The notes under the pieces: model-generated
Seen by the model: the letters and a program-made list of their open reading frames with translations, nothing else
Told to the model about the DNA's origin: nothing
Database searches by the model: none
Shown: positions 1-9,800 of the stretch, piece by piece
How the letters are laid out: each line of letters opens with the position of its first letter
Position numbering within the stretch: position 1 is the first letter of the stretch
Assembly (NCBI GenBank): GCA_951813255.1
Contig: OX638353.1
Coordinates: 558,001-622,000 of the forward strand
DNA: 64,000 bases
Reading direction: 5' to 3'
From: an uncultured Dehalococcoidia bacterium
GTDB lineage: Bacteria > Chloroflexota > Dehalococcoidia > Lucifugimonadales > JAAXIE01
Program-made: the position numbers and the translations under genes

Positions 1-99
1 GCTGGTCTCCCTACCGCAGCTACGCCATCGTTTACATGTTTGCTGCCGATCGGCAGGGCCTCATCGCCCCAGTGGATCAGATACGACGGTAGTCTTTCG

Positions 100-1428
100 C
101 TACTGGAACATCCCCATCAGGTTGCGGGGCCCGCGGCCTTGAGCTATCTGTTTCATCATCTTCTGGGCTTGGCGGAACTGGTTCAGTATCTGGTTCACGT
201 CTTGAGGCGTGGTGCCGCTGCCACGGGCGATACGCCGACGCCGTGAGCCGTTGAGGATGGATGGATCGCGCCTTTCTTGGGGTGTCATGGACCGGATGAT
301 GGCCTCGGCCTTCACGAGTCCGCTGCTGTCCAAAGCGTCCGAGGGCAGGCGCTTGCTGAGTTGGGAGAAGCCTGGAATCATCTCCATGATAGAGGATAGG
401 GAGCCCATCTGCTTCACGCCCTGAAGCTGCTCTAAGAAGTCCTCCAAATCGAAGGTGGCCCGACGGATCTTGCGCTCCATCTCCCGGGCCTGCTTTTCGC
501 TCACTGCCTCCTGGGCCCTCTCCACTAGGGTGAGCACGTCCCCCATACCCAGAATTCGGGAGGCAGTGCGGTCCGGAAAGAATGGTTCCAAGGCATCGGT
601 GCGTTCGCCGGTACCCATGAACTTGATGGGTATACCCGTGACTTGGGAGATGGAGAGGGCTGCGCCTCCTCGGGCATCCCCGTCCATCTTGGTGAGAATC
701 AAGCCGGTGATGCTGACGTACTCGTTGAAGCCTTGGGAGGTGGTCACCGCTACTTGGCCCGTCATGGCATCCACCACCAGCATCGTCTCATGCGGTGTGA
801 CGGCGGCATGCACCTGGCGTAGTTCCTCCATCATCTCATCGTCGATCTCCAACCGCCCGCCAGTGTCGACGATGGCAAAGCTAAGCCCCAAGTCGCGAGC
901 GTGGGCCACGCCGTTGGCGGCGGCCTTCACCGCTGTTGAACCGTCTTCCCAGTAGACGGGCACGTCTAGCTGCCTCCCCAATACAGCAAGCTGTTCAATC
1001 GCTGCGGGGCGCCTTAGGTCCGCTGCTATTAGAAGTGGGTGGTGCCCTTGGCGACGCAGGTGGAGAGCCAGCTTGGCCGCTGTGGTGGTTTTGCCTGAGC
1101 CCTGCAGGCCAGCCATCATCACCACGGTTGGGGGTTGGCTGGAAACGGCCATTCTATGGTCGCCGGAAGTGAGGACGGCTGTCATTTCATCATTGACGAT
1201 CTTGACCACCTGCTGGCCGGGGCTGAGACTCTCCATCACATCGCCGCCTAAGGCCCGGACCCGGACCCGGGCCACAAAATCGCGGGCCACCCGAAAATCC
1301 ACGTCTGCTTCCAGCAGGGCCCGGCGCACTTCCCTCAGCCCATCGTCCACGTCCCGCTCGGTGAGCCGCCCCCGTCCACTGAGACGCTGGAAGACGGCGT
1401 TCAGCTTCTCAGTCAGTGTGTCGAACAT
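100..1428 (-). CDS. ffh: Signal recognition particle protein Ffh
   Basis: SRP54-type GTPase that binds 4.5S RNA and signal peptides and docks ribosomes to FtsY at the membrane. The 442-residue product has an N-terminal helical bundle, a P-loop GLQGSGKT at about 107-114, a G3 motif DTGGR (usually DTAGR), the TKMDGDARGG guanine-specificity loop, and a Met-rich M domain ending MKQIAQGRGPRNLMGMFQ. I chose the ATG at 1428 because GGGGAGG lies just upstream and the protein then begins MFDTLTEKLNAVF, as is usual for Ffh. The open frame runs to 1599 but the extra residues do not look like Ffh. The length is normal for the family. It is transcribed divergently from the SbcC-like gene. Family assignment is near certain. 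Confidence 0.97.
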   Translation of the reverse strand: MFDTLTEKLNAVFQRLSGRGRLTERDVDDGLREVRRALLEADVDFRVARDFVARVRVRALGGDVMESLSPGQQVVKIVNDEMTAVLTSGDHRMAVSSQPPTVVMMAGLQGSGKTTTAAKLALHLRRQGHHPLLIAADLRRPAAIEQLAVLGRQLDVPVYWEDGSTAVKAAANGVAHARDLGLSFAIVDTGGRLEIDDEMMEELRQVHAAVTPHETMLVVDAMTGQVAVTTSQGFNEYVSITGLILTKMDGDARGGAALSISQVTGIPIKFMGTGERTDALEPFFPDRTASRILGMGDVLTLVERAQEAVSEKQAREMERKIRRATFDLEDFLEQLQGVKQMGSLSSIMEMIPGFSQLSKRLPSDALDSSGLVKAEAIIRSMTPQERRDPSILNGSRRRRIARGSGTTPQDVNQILNQFRQAQKMMKQIAQGRGPRNLMGMFQ

Positions 1429-1573
1429 ACCAACCTCCCCTTGCCTCAATGATTCTAGGCTGCTGTGGACACCGTCGTCAAAAGCCAGTGCATTCGGCGC
1501 TCTCCCGCAATGTTCACGGGTCACAGATTTCCCCCCTTGAACAAGAGGAACCGCCTTAACATAATTCATTGGT

Positions 1574-4150
1574 ATGGTACCCGTCAGGTTAAGGCTCAAG
1601 AACTTCCTTTGCTATCGAGGAGAGCTTCCCCTTTTGGATTTCGAAGGCATCCATCTGGCGTGCCTGTCAGGGCAGAATGGGCATGGCAAGTCGGCCCTGT
1701 TGGATTCCATCACATGGGTCCTTTGGGGCAAGGCCCGCGCCCGCGATGATGCCCTGATCTACTATGGCGCCGACGAGATGCGGGTGGAGTTGGAGTTCAA
1801 GGTACGGGACGACCGGTATAGGGTGGCGCGTCGCCGTACCAAACCCACTGGCCGAGGTCGCAGCGGGAGCTCCGACCTGCAACTCCAGATCGCCAACGGG
1901 GACGAGTACACACCCATCACCCGCAACTCTCTGAGAGAGACTGAGGCCGAGATTCAACGAATCATCGGCATGGACTACGACACCTTCATTAACAGCGCGT
2001 TCCTACTGCAGGGCCGTGCCGATGAGTTCACCAACAAGACTCCCGGTCAGCGCAAGGAGGTATTGGGGAAGCTCATCGGTCTGGGAGAGTACGAGGAACT
2101 TCAGGAAAAGGCGAAAACCCGGGCTAGAGAAGAGGGGAGCAAATCATCGCAGGTTGAGGGACGTTTGCAGCAGATCCAGCAGCAGATAGCCCGCAAACCC
2201 GTCCTGTTAGAAGATAGACAGCGAGTCATTGCAGAACTGGTCCTGATAGAAGGGCAGTTGAACGCCAAGCAGTCTGAATGCAACGAGGTCAAGGACCGCG
2301 TAGATGCCCTGCGTGAGGAGAACTCTGCACTGGATACATTGCGGCAGGAGGCCAACCGCCAGGAACAGAGGCTTGATCAACAACGGGCTCAGGTCGAGGC
2401 CCACCAAGGGCGTATCCAGCGGTACCAAGCGGTCATCGCATCGCGGGAAGACATTGAGCTTCGGATGGCCCAACTAGGTTCTCTGCGGACCCAACATGAC
2501 GCGATGAGTCAAGCCCGAACTGTATATGACCAGCTTCACCCGCGGGAGTCGGAACTTTCACTGTTCATCGCCCAAGAGCGTTCGCGGTTGGAGGAGAAGG
2601 CCAAGGGTTTGCAGCAGCAAATAGAGCACGAATTGGAGCCCGTGGTAGAGGCGGTGCCACACTTGGAGCGCCGCTTGCAGGATGCGAAGGCCGAGTGGGA
2701 GAAAGCGTCCTCCCACCTGCAGTCCTTGGATATCGAGAGTGCTACCCTAGTCACCCTAACTGGTGACATCGGGCGGCTCGAATCTGAGATGAGGACGGTA
2801 AAGGCGGAAGGGGAACAGTTGAGGGAAAAACAGCGGATGTTCAACTCCGCTGACGGTTCGGCCGCTTGCCCCTTATGTGGTACACCGCTGGGCGAGGACC
2901 AATGCAACCAACTCAGCCAGTCGTATCAGGCCGAGATCGATGAGAAGATACGGCTCTTTCGCGGAGTCCAAGCTGAGTTGCAGGACATAACCGAGAAGAG
3001 AACAGCCACCGAGAAAATCCTAGCCGAGCGCCCCGTCATAGAAGAGCAGCGAGATCAAGTCCAGCAGGCTTTGGCTTTTCAGAGTGCTGAACTAGTCAAA
3101 GCCGTGAACACCGCCGAGCAGTTGGATGCCCTGCGAGGGCAGTTATCCGGACTACAAGTGCAGTTGGAGCGTCACGACTATGCGACCCAAGAGCAAATTG
3201 ACTTAGCGGAAGTTCAAAGCCAGCTAGTAGCACTGGGTTACAGCGCAGAAGCACACCAACTTCTTTATCAGAAGGTGCAGAAGGCGCAATCGGTAGAGGA
3301 GCAAGTCCATAGGCTGCAAGAAGCCGAAGAGGCCTTGCCACAGGAAACCCAAGCTTTGGATTTGGCGCGGCAGATGGTTGCTGAGACTAGCGAAACCTTG
3401 GAAGAATTGTGCAGGAAGGTCGAGACTATTGCCGTCGCTGTCCGAGAATTGCCAATTCTGGAAGACGCCTTAGGACGCCACCGTGCGGTTGCAGAGGGGA
3501 TGCAGCGCACCTATCGCAGCCTATTGCAGCAGCAGGGGGATGTGGAGGGGGACTTACGCCGACTAGAAGATATGGCAGCCAGCATGCAGGTGGAGCAACA
3601 GTTGCTACTGGCGGCGCAAGAGGCGCAAGGCCTGTACCAGGAGTTAGAGGTTGCCTTCGGCAGACAGGGGGTGCAGGCCATGCTTATCGACACCCTACTG
3701 CCCAAAGTTGAGGACACGGCCAACGAGCTGCTGGCCCGCATGACAGACGGACGGATGCACATGAAGTTGGAGACTCAGAGAGAGCGCAGGGGCGGGCAGG
3801 GTGGGGCTATAGAGACGCTGGACATCACAATCAGTGACGAATTGGGTGCACGGGCCTACGAACTCTTCAGTGGAGGCGAGGCCTTTCGCATCAATCTCGC
3901 TTTACGTATCGCCTTGTCCAAGGAACTGGCCCGCCGAAGAGGCGCCCCGCTGCCCACGCTCTTCATCGATGAGGGATTCGGCACCCAAGACGCCTCGGGC
4001 CGTGACCGCATTTTGGACGTCATGGGTGCCATTCAAGATGACTTTGAGCAAATCTTCGTGATTACCCACTTGGAAGACCTCAAGGATGCCTTCCCCGTCC
4101 ACATCCAAGTGGAAAAGGACGAGCGGGGTGCCTCTGTTTGGATCACGTAG
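1574..4150 (+). CDS. sbcC: SbcC/Rad50-type SMC ATPase
   Basis: DNA double-strand-end processing ATPase of the SbcC/Rad50 family, which normally works with the SbcD/Mre11 nuclease. The 858-residue protein opens with the typical LRLKNFLCYRG start, has Walker A GQNGHGKS at 33-40, long coiled coils on both sides of a zinc hook CPLC at 432-435, an ABC signature FSGGEAF near 764 and Walker B LFIDEGFGTQD near 797. Two-domain ATPase plus coiled coil plus CxxC hook is diagnostic. No sbcD lies within the window, so a partner must be elsewhere or upstream of the left edge. The ATG at 1574 has no clear ribosome site. It overlaps the unused 5' extension of the divergent ffh frame. Confidence 0.93.
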   Translation: MVPVRLRLKNFLCYRGELPLLDFEGIHLACLSGQNGHGKSALLDSITWVLWGKARARDDALIYYGADEMRVELEFKVRDDRYRVARRRTKPTGRGRSGSSDLQLQIANGDEYTPITRNSLRETEAEIQRIIGMDYDTFINSAFLLQGRADEFTNKTPGQRKEVLGKLIGLGEYEELQEKAKTRAREEGSKSSQVEGRLQQIQQQIARKPVLLEDRQRVIAELVLIEGQLNAKQSECNEVKDRVDALREENSALDTLRQEANRQEQRLDQQRAQVEAHQGRIQRYQAVIASREDIELRMAQLGSLRTQHDAMSQARTVYDQLHPRESELSLFIAQERSRLEEKAKGLQQQIEHELEPVVEAVPHLERRLQDAKAEWEKASSHLQSLDIESATLVTLTGDIGRLESEMRTVKAEGEQLREKQRMFNSADGSAACPLCGTPLGEDQCNQLSQSYQAEIDEKIRLFRGVQAELQDITEKRTATEKILAERPVIEEQRDQVQQALAFQSAELVKAVNTAEQLDALRGQLSGLQVQLERHDYATQEQIDLAEVQSQLVALGYSAEAHQLLYQKVQKAQSVEEQVHRLQEAEEALPQETQALDLARQMVAETSETLEELCRKVETIAVAVRELPILEDALGRHRAVAEGMQRTYRSLLQQQGDVEGDLRRLEDMAASMQVEQQLLLAAQEAQGLYQELEVAFGRQGVQAMLIDTLLPKVEDTANELLARMTDGRMHMKLETQRERRGGQGGAIETLDITISDELGARAYELFSGGEAFRINLALRIALSKELARRRGAPLPTLFIDEGFGTQDASGRDRILDVMGAIQDDFEQIFVITHLEDLKDAFPVHIQVEKDERGASVWIT

Positions 4151-4173
4151 CGCGGCCCGTCGATCGCGCCAAT

Positions 4174-4368
4174 CTACCGTGCTGGCCCTGTGGTATAGAG
4201 GGAGTAGTAGCAGACTCCCGGCGAGGGTGAGGTGAAGTAAAGCACGGGGCGTTCCTCCGGCCCTCCTCGGGGTAGTTCGGCCTCACGGACCACATCCTCG
4301 ATGTCCTTTACCAGTGAACTGGCCAAGGGCTTGATGTTTTCAGAGATGATTGCTGGCGTGGTCATCAT
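4174..4368 (-). CDS. Small protein under divergent control, unknown function
   Basis: Encodes 64 residues, starting MMTTPAIISENIKPLAS and ending CYYSLYTTGPAR. I do not recognise the family. I believe it is real because the ATG at 4368 is preceded by a strong AGGGGAGG site (4371-4378) and, further upstream, by a near-consensus promoter (TTGACA, 17 bases, TAGACT on the minus strand). That promoter is overlapped by a palindrome facing the adjacent MerR/HspR-like gene. The N-terminal half is predicted helical and charged (VKDIEDVVREAEL); the C-terminal half is aromatic with one Cys. It has no signal peptide or membrane segment. It ends 24 bases from the end of the SbcC gene (convergent). A role in stress or protein quality control would be a guess from the regulator type only. 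Confidence 0.6.
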   Translation of the reverse strand: MMTTPAIISENIKPLASSLVKDIEDVVREAELPRGGPEERPVLYFTSPSPGVCYYSLYTTGPAR

Positions 4369-4405
4369 TGACCTCCCCTGTGTCTTCATTAACATTCACG
4401 TCAGG

Positions 4406-4434
4406 AGTCTAGCACTTGATATGCTACGTGTCAA
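4406..4434 (-). promoter_or_regulatory. Sigma70-type promoter for the 64-residue protein
   Basis: Read on the minus strand, a perfect -35 TTGACA (4434-4429) is separated by 17 bases from TAGACT (4411-4406). Transcription would start near 4399, leaving a leader of about 30 bases that contains the AGGGGAGG site before the ATG at 4368. Confidence 0.6.
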
Positions 4435-4435
4435 G
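4415..4435. promoter_or_regulatory. HAIR-like inverted repeat, candidate operator
   Basis: CTTGATA, 7 bases, TGTCAAG: a 7-7-7 arrangement whose outer five bases (CTTGA/TCAAG) are a perfect inverted repeat. The known HspR operator (HAIR) is CTTGAGT-N7-ACTCAAG, so spacing and outer half-sites match while the two inner bases differ. It covers the -35 and part of the spacer of the minus-strand promoter, a position suited to repression by the MerR/HspR-like protein encoded on the other side. Binding is inferred, not shown. Confidence 0.55.
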
Positions 4436-4495
4436 CGATTATTTGAGTTCATATGCGACTATTATGGCTTCCATGGGATCATAGTGATGTGTAGC

Positions 4496-4524
4496 TTGAC
4501 ACCGGAGTGCTTGCTGCTTATAAA
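4496..4524 (+). promoter_or_regulatory. Consensus promoter of the MerR-like gene
   Basis: TTGACA (4496-4501), exactly 17 bases, then TATAAA (4519-4524). The expected start is near 4531, so the leader would be only about 10 bases, starting at the GAGG ribosome site (4531-4534) before the ATG at 4541. Confidence 0.65.
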
Positions 4525-4540
4525 GGCATAGAGGTTGTCT

Positions 4541-4972
4541 ATGAGACAGGCCCAAGGGATATACATGATCAGCGTTGTAGCCGAGGCGCTGGATATGCAC
4601 CCTCAGACACTCCGCAAATACGAGAGGGCCGGATTTGTAGACCCGCTTCGCATGGGCACTCTGCGTGCCTACTCCGATGAGGACATTGCGCGCCTGCGAC
4701 TCATCAAGCACTTCGTTGAGGACCTGGGCCTGAACCTAGCCGGAGTGGAGTTGGCCTTAGGCATGGCTACCAAGCTCGTGTCGCTCCGAGCTCAGTTAGC
4801 CTCCCAGCGCAATCCGGCATCAGCTACGGTCCAGTGGATCCAGCAGATCGACGAGATGCTGAAGGACCTCAAGCTCTTCGTCGTCCCCACCAACGCCAGC
4901 CCCGACGACGCCTCGGAAGCACGCACAGCAGAGGCGGGCTGGTTCCAAGTTGCCGCGGACGAGGAGATGTAG
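4541..4972 (+). CDS. MerR/HspR-family transcriptional regulator
   Basis: DNA-binding regulator of 143 residues. The N-terminal winged helix-turn-helix reads ISVVAEALDMHPQTLRKYER, then GFVDP and AYSDEDIARLRLIKHFVEDLGLNL, which is the HspR pattern (heat-shock repressor within the MerR fold) rather than a metal-sensing MerR: no conserved Cys ligands are present. It is followed by a helical segment for dimerisation and an acidic tail. GAGG at 4531-4534 supports the ATG at 4541; a TTG six bases earlier is possible. No dnaK/dnaJ/grpE operon is nearby, unlike classic hspR loci. The divergent 64-residue gene with the HAIR-like operator is the most likely local target. The family is clear; the target is inferred. 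Confidence 0.85.
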   Translation: MRQAQGIYMISVVAEALDMHPQTLRKYERAGFVDPLRMGTLRAYSDEDIARLRLIKHFVEDLGLNLAGVELALGMATKLVSLRAQLASQRNPASATVQWIQQIDEMLKDLKLFVVPTNASPDDASEARTAEAGWFQVAADEEM

Positions 4973-4976
4973 ACGT

Positions 4977-5642
4977 TTACAGTTCAATCTCCTTCAGGTC
5001 GTGGGCCAGTACGAGATGGGCGCCGGTGATTTCCTGCACTTCATCCGCAGTCCAGCCCGGCGCCATTTCCCTCAGAAGCAGCCCCTCCGTAGTCACCGCC
5101 ATCACCGCTACGTCGGTCACCACCAAGCTTACACAACCCTTGCCCGTTAATGGGTAGGTGCATCGCTCCACTACCTTGGGTTCGCCGTAGGAATCGGTGT
5201 GCTCCATAGCCACGATAACCCGCTTGGCTCCGGCACACAGGTCCATGGCTCCGCCTATGTTACCTACGCCACGCTGGGGCAGCATCCAGTTGGCCAAGTC
5301 TCCAGTCGCAGAAACCTGTAGCGCCCCCAAGACGGTGGCATCTACATGCCCGCCGCGAATCATGGCAAAGGCATGGGCTGAACTGAAGAAGGACATCCCT
5401 GGTATGGGTTTCAGGAACTGACCTCCAGCATTTATGAGGTCAATGTCCTCCTCCCGTTCGTCGGCCAGCGGTCCGCAGTTCAGCACGCCACTCTCGCTGT
5501 GGTAGAAAACGGTGAGGTCAAGTGGGAGGAAGTTGGAGACCAAGGTCGGAATACCTATACCCAGATTGACATAGGAGCCATTCTCCAACTCCTTGGCCAC
5601 GCGCATGGCTACGACCTCACGCTCCAACCGTTCTTTAATCAT
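4977..5642 (-). CDS. CoA-transferase subunit B (3-oxoacid CoA-transferase family)
   Basis: Beta subunit of a family I CoA-transferase, which moves CoA between carboxylic acids through a glutamyl-CoA thioester. The 221 residues are typical of ScoB/AtoA/PcaJ: ERLEREVVAMRVAKEL, YVNLGIGIPTLV, then SESG near residue 50, which holds the likely catalytic Glu, followed by GGAMDLCAGAKRVIVAMEH. The ATG at 5642 has GAGGG four to five bases upstream. Its usual partner, subunit A, is not adjacent. A family member is encoded at 59040-59738, on the other strand about 54 kb away. The substrate (acetoacetate, 3-oxoadipate or another acid) cannot be read from the sequence. It ends 4 bases from the regulator gene, convergently. 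Confidence 0.92.
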   Translation of the reverse strand: MIKERLEREVVAMRVAKELENGSYVNLGIGIPTLVSNFLPLDLTVFYHSESGVLNCGPLADEREEDIDLINAGGQFLKPIPGMSFFSSAHAFAMIRGGHVDATVLGALQVSATGDLANWMLPQRGVGNIGGAMDLCAGAKRVIVAMEHTDSYGEPKVVERCTYPLTGKGCVSLVVTDVAVMAVTTEGLLLREMAPGWTADEVQEITGAHLVLAHDLKEIEL

Positions 5643-5868
5643 AGTACCCTCTTTGCCTGTCTCTGTATGCCTAACGTGGTCAGTCTACGGTGATCGCGTT
5701 ACTCTGCCTACGGTTCCCGCCGATGTCCCCACAATCATGGCTCAGATTACTTGTTTGGCAGGCTACCGTAAATTGTATTATTAGCGTGGGACTGATGACA
5801 TAAGTCGGTTTCTTATCCGGGCATCTTGGATGACTCAAGGAATAGGTATGCAGGGGAGACTCGGATAG

Positions 5869-6801
5869 ATGACGAGGTTCATTGCTAGAGTGGAAGCTAG
5901 CGCTTCTATCTTTCTGTTGTTGCTCTTGACCCTAGGCGTAGTAGCTTGTGGCAGTCCGCCTGGAGAGATGGGTCCGGCAGCCACCCCGGAGGCAACGACG
6001 GCTGTATCGGTCTCCGCGACATCTTCTACGAACAAGCCAGCAATTGTTGGAACGGATATCACTACCACCATGTTGCCCCTCGATCAAGAGGAAGCCATCC
6101 CGGATGTTATGGCACCAGATACGACGCTTCCAGTTGTTGTCACTTCGGAGGGAACTTCCCACGCGGGCACCACTCCTGCTGCAGTATCTAGGGACGCGAA
6201 TGGAAAAAACGAGGACAACATTCCGGTTTCCCTCGCCGTAGCAGTAGCGTTCGGCCCCACTATATCCATCTCCGATGAGACACTCTTGAGCGCTCCCGGA
6301 GCTCGTGACTCCGAAGTAAAACAGGCTCCCGGCTCGACCGGGCCCGTGGAGGGTCAGGAATACAGTTGGCAAGACGGGGACAGAATGCTGACCGTGTACC
6401 TGCAGGAAGACTTGGCCGTCGATGAGGATAGTGCCAACTCTGCAGCGAGTATTGTGCGAGCCCAGTCGGGAGCGGGTAGCATCGTGGCTAAGGAAGACGC
6501 GTACGTCCCCAGCAATGACGATCTTCCTGTCTTTCGTTCCCAGGCTGGCTCGCTGATGACTCTGCCTGGTGGCGTCCTGCTGGTCTTGGACGAAGAGTGG
6601 CCGCAGACCCAGACCAACTTATTCTTTGCCGACAATAGCATCAAGATGGCCCGAGTATCTGAGTTGGACTACATCACCAACGGCTTCTTTATCGAGACCG
6701 ACCCTGGGTTTCCGTCCCTTAATCTAGCCAATCACTTGGCCTCCCTTGATGGGGTGGAAGTCTCCAGCCCCAATTGGTGGACCGAGGCCGTGACCCGATG
6801 A
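5869..6801 (+). CDS. Lipoprotein with a subtilase-propeptide-like C-terminus
   Basis: Exported lipoprotein of 310 residues. The signal peptide ends in the lipobox GVVAC (Cys about 27), followed by a Thr/Ala/Pro-rich linker to about residue 150. The C-terminal part, from about residue 165 (SWQDGDRMLTVYLQEDL) to SPNWWTEAVTR, reads like the N-terminal propeptide region of large secreted subtilases: FRSQAGSLMTLPGGVLLVLD, then FFIETDPGFPSLNLANHLA and GVEVSSPNWW just before the end. In most such proteases this segment precedes the catalytic domain in the same chain. Here it is a separate membrane-anchored protein 59 bases upstream of the giant protease. I infer a folding chaperone or inhibitor acting in trans. 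The lipobox is clear; the propeptide resemblance is from memory of the family. Confidence 0.75.
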   Translation: MTRFIARVEASASIFLLLLLTLGVVACGSPPGEMGPAATPEATTAVSVSATSSTNKPAIVGTDITTTMLPLDQEEAIPDVMAPDTTLPVVVTSEGTSHAGTTPAAVSRDANGKNEDNIPVSLAVAVAFGPTISISDETLLSAPGARDSEVKQAPGSTGPVEGQEYSWQDGDRMLTVYLQEDLAVDEDSANSAASIVRAQSGAGSIVAKEDAYVPSNDDLPVFRSQAGSLMTLPGGVLLVLDEEWPQTQTNLFFADNSIKMARVSELDYITNGFFIETDPGFPSLNLANHLASLDGVEVSSPNWWTEAVTR

Positions 6802-6860
6802 TGCCCCCACCGGAGCCCATCGTAGTTTGCCCAAACTAGGCTTGCCTGGGCAGTTGATAT

Positions 6861-9800
6861 ATGATCGGGATGCTCCCGTCACCCCGAAAGCTGTCGTCCG
6901 CGGGCCTGACCTGGGCTTTGCTAATACTTCTATTGGTGGCCGGAAATGCCAGTGCCCAGAGCGTGCCAGCAGCCCCAACCTTTGCCTCTGTGACCGCGGG
7001 CGATGGCCTCCTAACCGTTGCATGGACTGCTCCCACAGGCGAATCCGGCATCACAGCCTACGACCTCCGCTACATAAAGACATCCGAGGACGAGGCGGAC
7101 GACGCCAACTGGACGGTTGTAGAGGATGTCTGGACCTCAGGCGCTGGGGACCTGCAATACCGCATCCTCCCATTGGAACACGTTCAATACGACGTACAGG
7201 TGCGGACCGCAAGAGGCAGCACCGACGGCACCTGGTCGGCGACTTCCACCGGTACCCCTGCTGACCATGGAGACATTCGCGGTGGCGCGACCGATTTAGG
7301 TCTCAATGCCTCAGTCGTCGGCTACATCGACTCGGCCACCGATGACGACTATTTCCAGATTACGCTGTCAGGAGATACCGGCGTCTTCATCTACACCACC
7401 AGCTACATCACAGGCTTTCTAGCCACCACCGGCGAACTCCAAAACAGCAGTGGAGGCCTAGTCAAGTCCGACGACGACTCCCTGTTCAGGCAGCACGGTC
7501 AGCAACTCTTCCTGTGGGACACGCTGTCCGCTGCGACTTATTACGTCAAAGTTGAAGCCCCTGAAACGGGGTATTACACCCTGCACACGGAGACCGTACC
7601 CGAGGGGAACAATAAGGGTGAGGCTATCGACGTGAGCCTCAACGGGTTTGCCAACGGCATCCTCGACCCAGCGACCAGCGACGAGGACTGGTTCAAGCTC
7701 CAAGTCTCCCAGACCACGGATTTGATGTTCCGAGTGACTCGCGCCAATGAAAACGTGGATACCGAGGGAGCACTGTTCGACAGCGACGACAAGGAGATCG
7801 CGACCCACGATGACAGCTTTCTTGAGGGCGATTTGCGCGAGCACTTCATCATTCGCGAGGAGCTCGACGCCGGAGTGTACTACCTCAGGGTTAGAAGTTC
7901 TCCCGGGGGCTCATATCGCATTTGTGACGAGGATGCCAATTGCGATGATGAAGCGATCAAGAGTGTTGCGACTACATCAGGGCCCTACATGGTTCACGCC
8001 GAGGCCGTAGCGGCTCCCGGCAGCTCCACGGGCTCGGCCCGTGCCTTGACCTTGGGCCAAAACAAGGCGGCGGGCGGACGCATAGACCGGGCCAACGACG
8101 CCGATTACTTCAAGATAACGGTGAGTGATGCCACCCACGTTAGAGTGCGGGTCGTAGGCGCGACGCTGGAGACCGACGTAGCCCTCCTCAACACTAGCCG
8201 CCGCGAGGTCGGAACGCTCCAGTCCGAGACCGACTACGTCCCCGGCAGGCTGGGCGGGCTTCTCCATGGCACCCTCAACGCTGGCACCAGCTATATCAGG
8301 GTGACTGCCGAAGACACGAAGGAAACTGGCGCCTACACCATAGTGGCCTATGAGGATACCGACTACACGGAGTTCCTGGACCGCTGCTCTGGCATCTCCA
8401 CAGACAGCGACGATCCCCTCTACGGCTGCCAATGGCACCTGGACAACACCGGGCAGGACAGTGGTGCCGTTGCCGGGACGACTGGTGAGGACATCAACGT
8501 GGAGGAGGTGTGGGAGGCGGGCAACCTAGGCGAGGGCATAAACATCGCGCTAGTGGACAACGGGTTGTACTACGAGCACGAGGACCTGACTGGCAACGTC
8601 AACCGCTCTCGCAATTATGACTACACCGGAGGGAGAGACGTATTCGAACGCTTCTACACTCACGGGACTCGGATGGCAGGCATCATCGCTGCCCGGGACA
8701 ACAGCATCGGTGTTCGCGGCGTTGCGCCCCGTGCCACGGTGTATGCGTACAACTGGCTCCGCAATCCTACTTTCTCCAACCTTGGCGATGCGATGACCCG
8801 CAACATGGCCGACACGGCGGTGTTCAATAATAGCTGGGGTCCCATAGCGTCTCCCAGACCGGCTCGTGTACCCACCCTTTGGGAGTTGGCGGTGGATGCG
8901 GGAGTTTCCAAGGGCTTTGACGGGAAGGGAGTTTTCTACGTCTTCTCGGCTGGCAACGGAGGCAGCGACAACTACGCGAACCTCAACGAGTTTGCCAACT
9001 ACTACGCGGTTACCGCGGTGTGCGCCACCGATGATACGGGCGAGCGGGTCGCATCCTCAGAACAAGGCCCCAATTTGTGGGTGTGCGCACCCTCGAGGGG
9101 TTCTGGCCGCCAGGGCATAACCACTACCCAGAACTACGACCGTTATGACAAAGATGCCGGAGGCACGTCATCGGCCGCCGCTCAAGCGTCGGGTGTGGCA
9201 GCCTTGGTGCGCAAGGCCAATTCCGAACTCACTTGGCGGGACGTGAAGCTCATTCTGGCGGCCTCAGCCCGCCAGAACCACTCCACCGACTCCGGCTGGG
9301 AGATGGGTGCCATGAAATATGGCGCCACCAGCAACACCGATACCTATCACTACAACGATCAATATGGCTTCGGCGTGGTGGACGCCAAGGCAGCAGTGGA
9401 CTTGGCCGAAAACTGGTCTCTACTGCCCCCCATGCGGGAGATAAGCGCCGGAACTTCGGACAACCTCAATCTGGAAATTCCTGATACGAACACAGCCGTC
9501 TCTAGCACCGTCACCGTGGGAGGGGGAGTTGAGTTCATCGAGTTCGTGGAGGTCAACGCCGTTTTCGATCACCTGTCTTTCCGGGACTTGCAAGTGGAGT
9601 TGGCGTCCCCGTCCGGCAATACATCAGTGCTGAGCGTACCATTCACCTCTGACGAGAACTATCCCTTGGCCTCCAGCTTCCGGTTCGGCTCCGCCCGTCA
9701 TTTGGGTGAGAGCGCCACAGGCAATTGGACCCTCCAGCTCACCGATACCGAATCCGGCACGGAGGGCGCTCTCCTGTCGTGGAGCATCACCGTCTACGGC

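Noticed and set aside
3..92. An open frame running in from the left edge on the + strand, ending at a TAG at 90-92
   Set aside because: Only 29 codons are visible and I cannot match them to any family; it could be the end of an upstream gene, but nothing supports it. No other coding signal is visible between 1 and 99.
4301..4531. A 76-codon frame on the + strand across the regulator's control region
   Set aside because: It overlaps both promoters and the palindrome and has no ribosome site; the minus-strand small gene is better supported.
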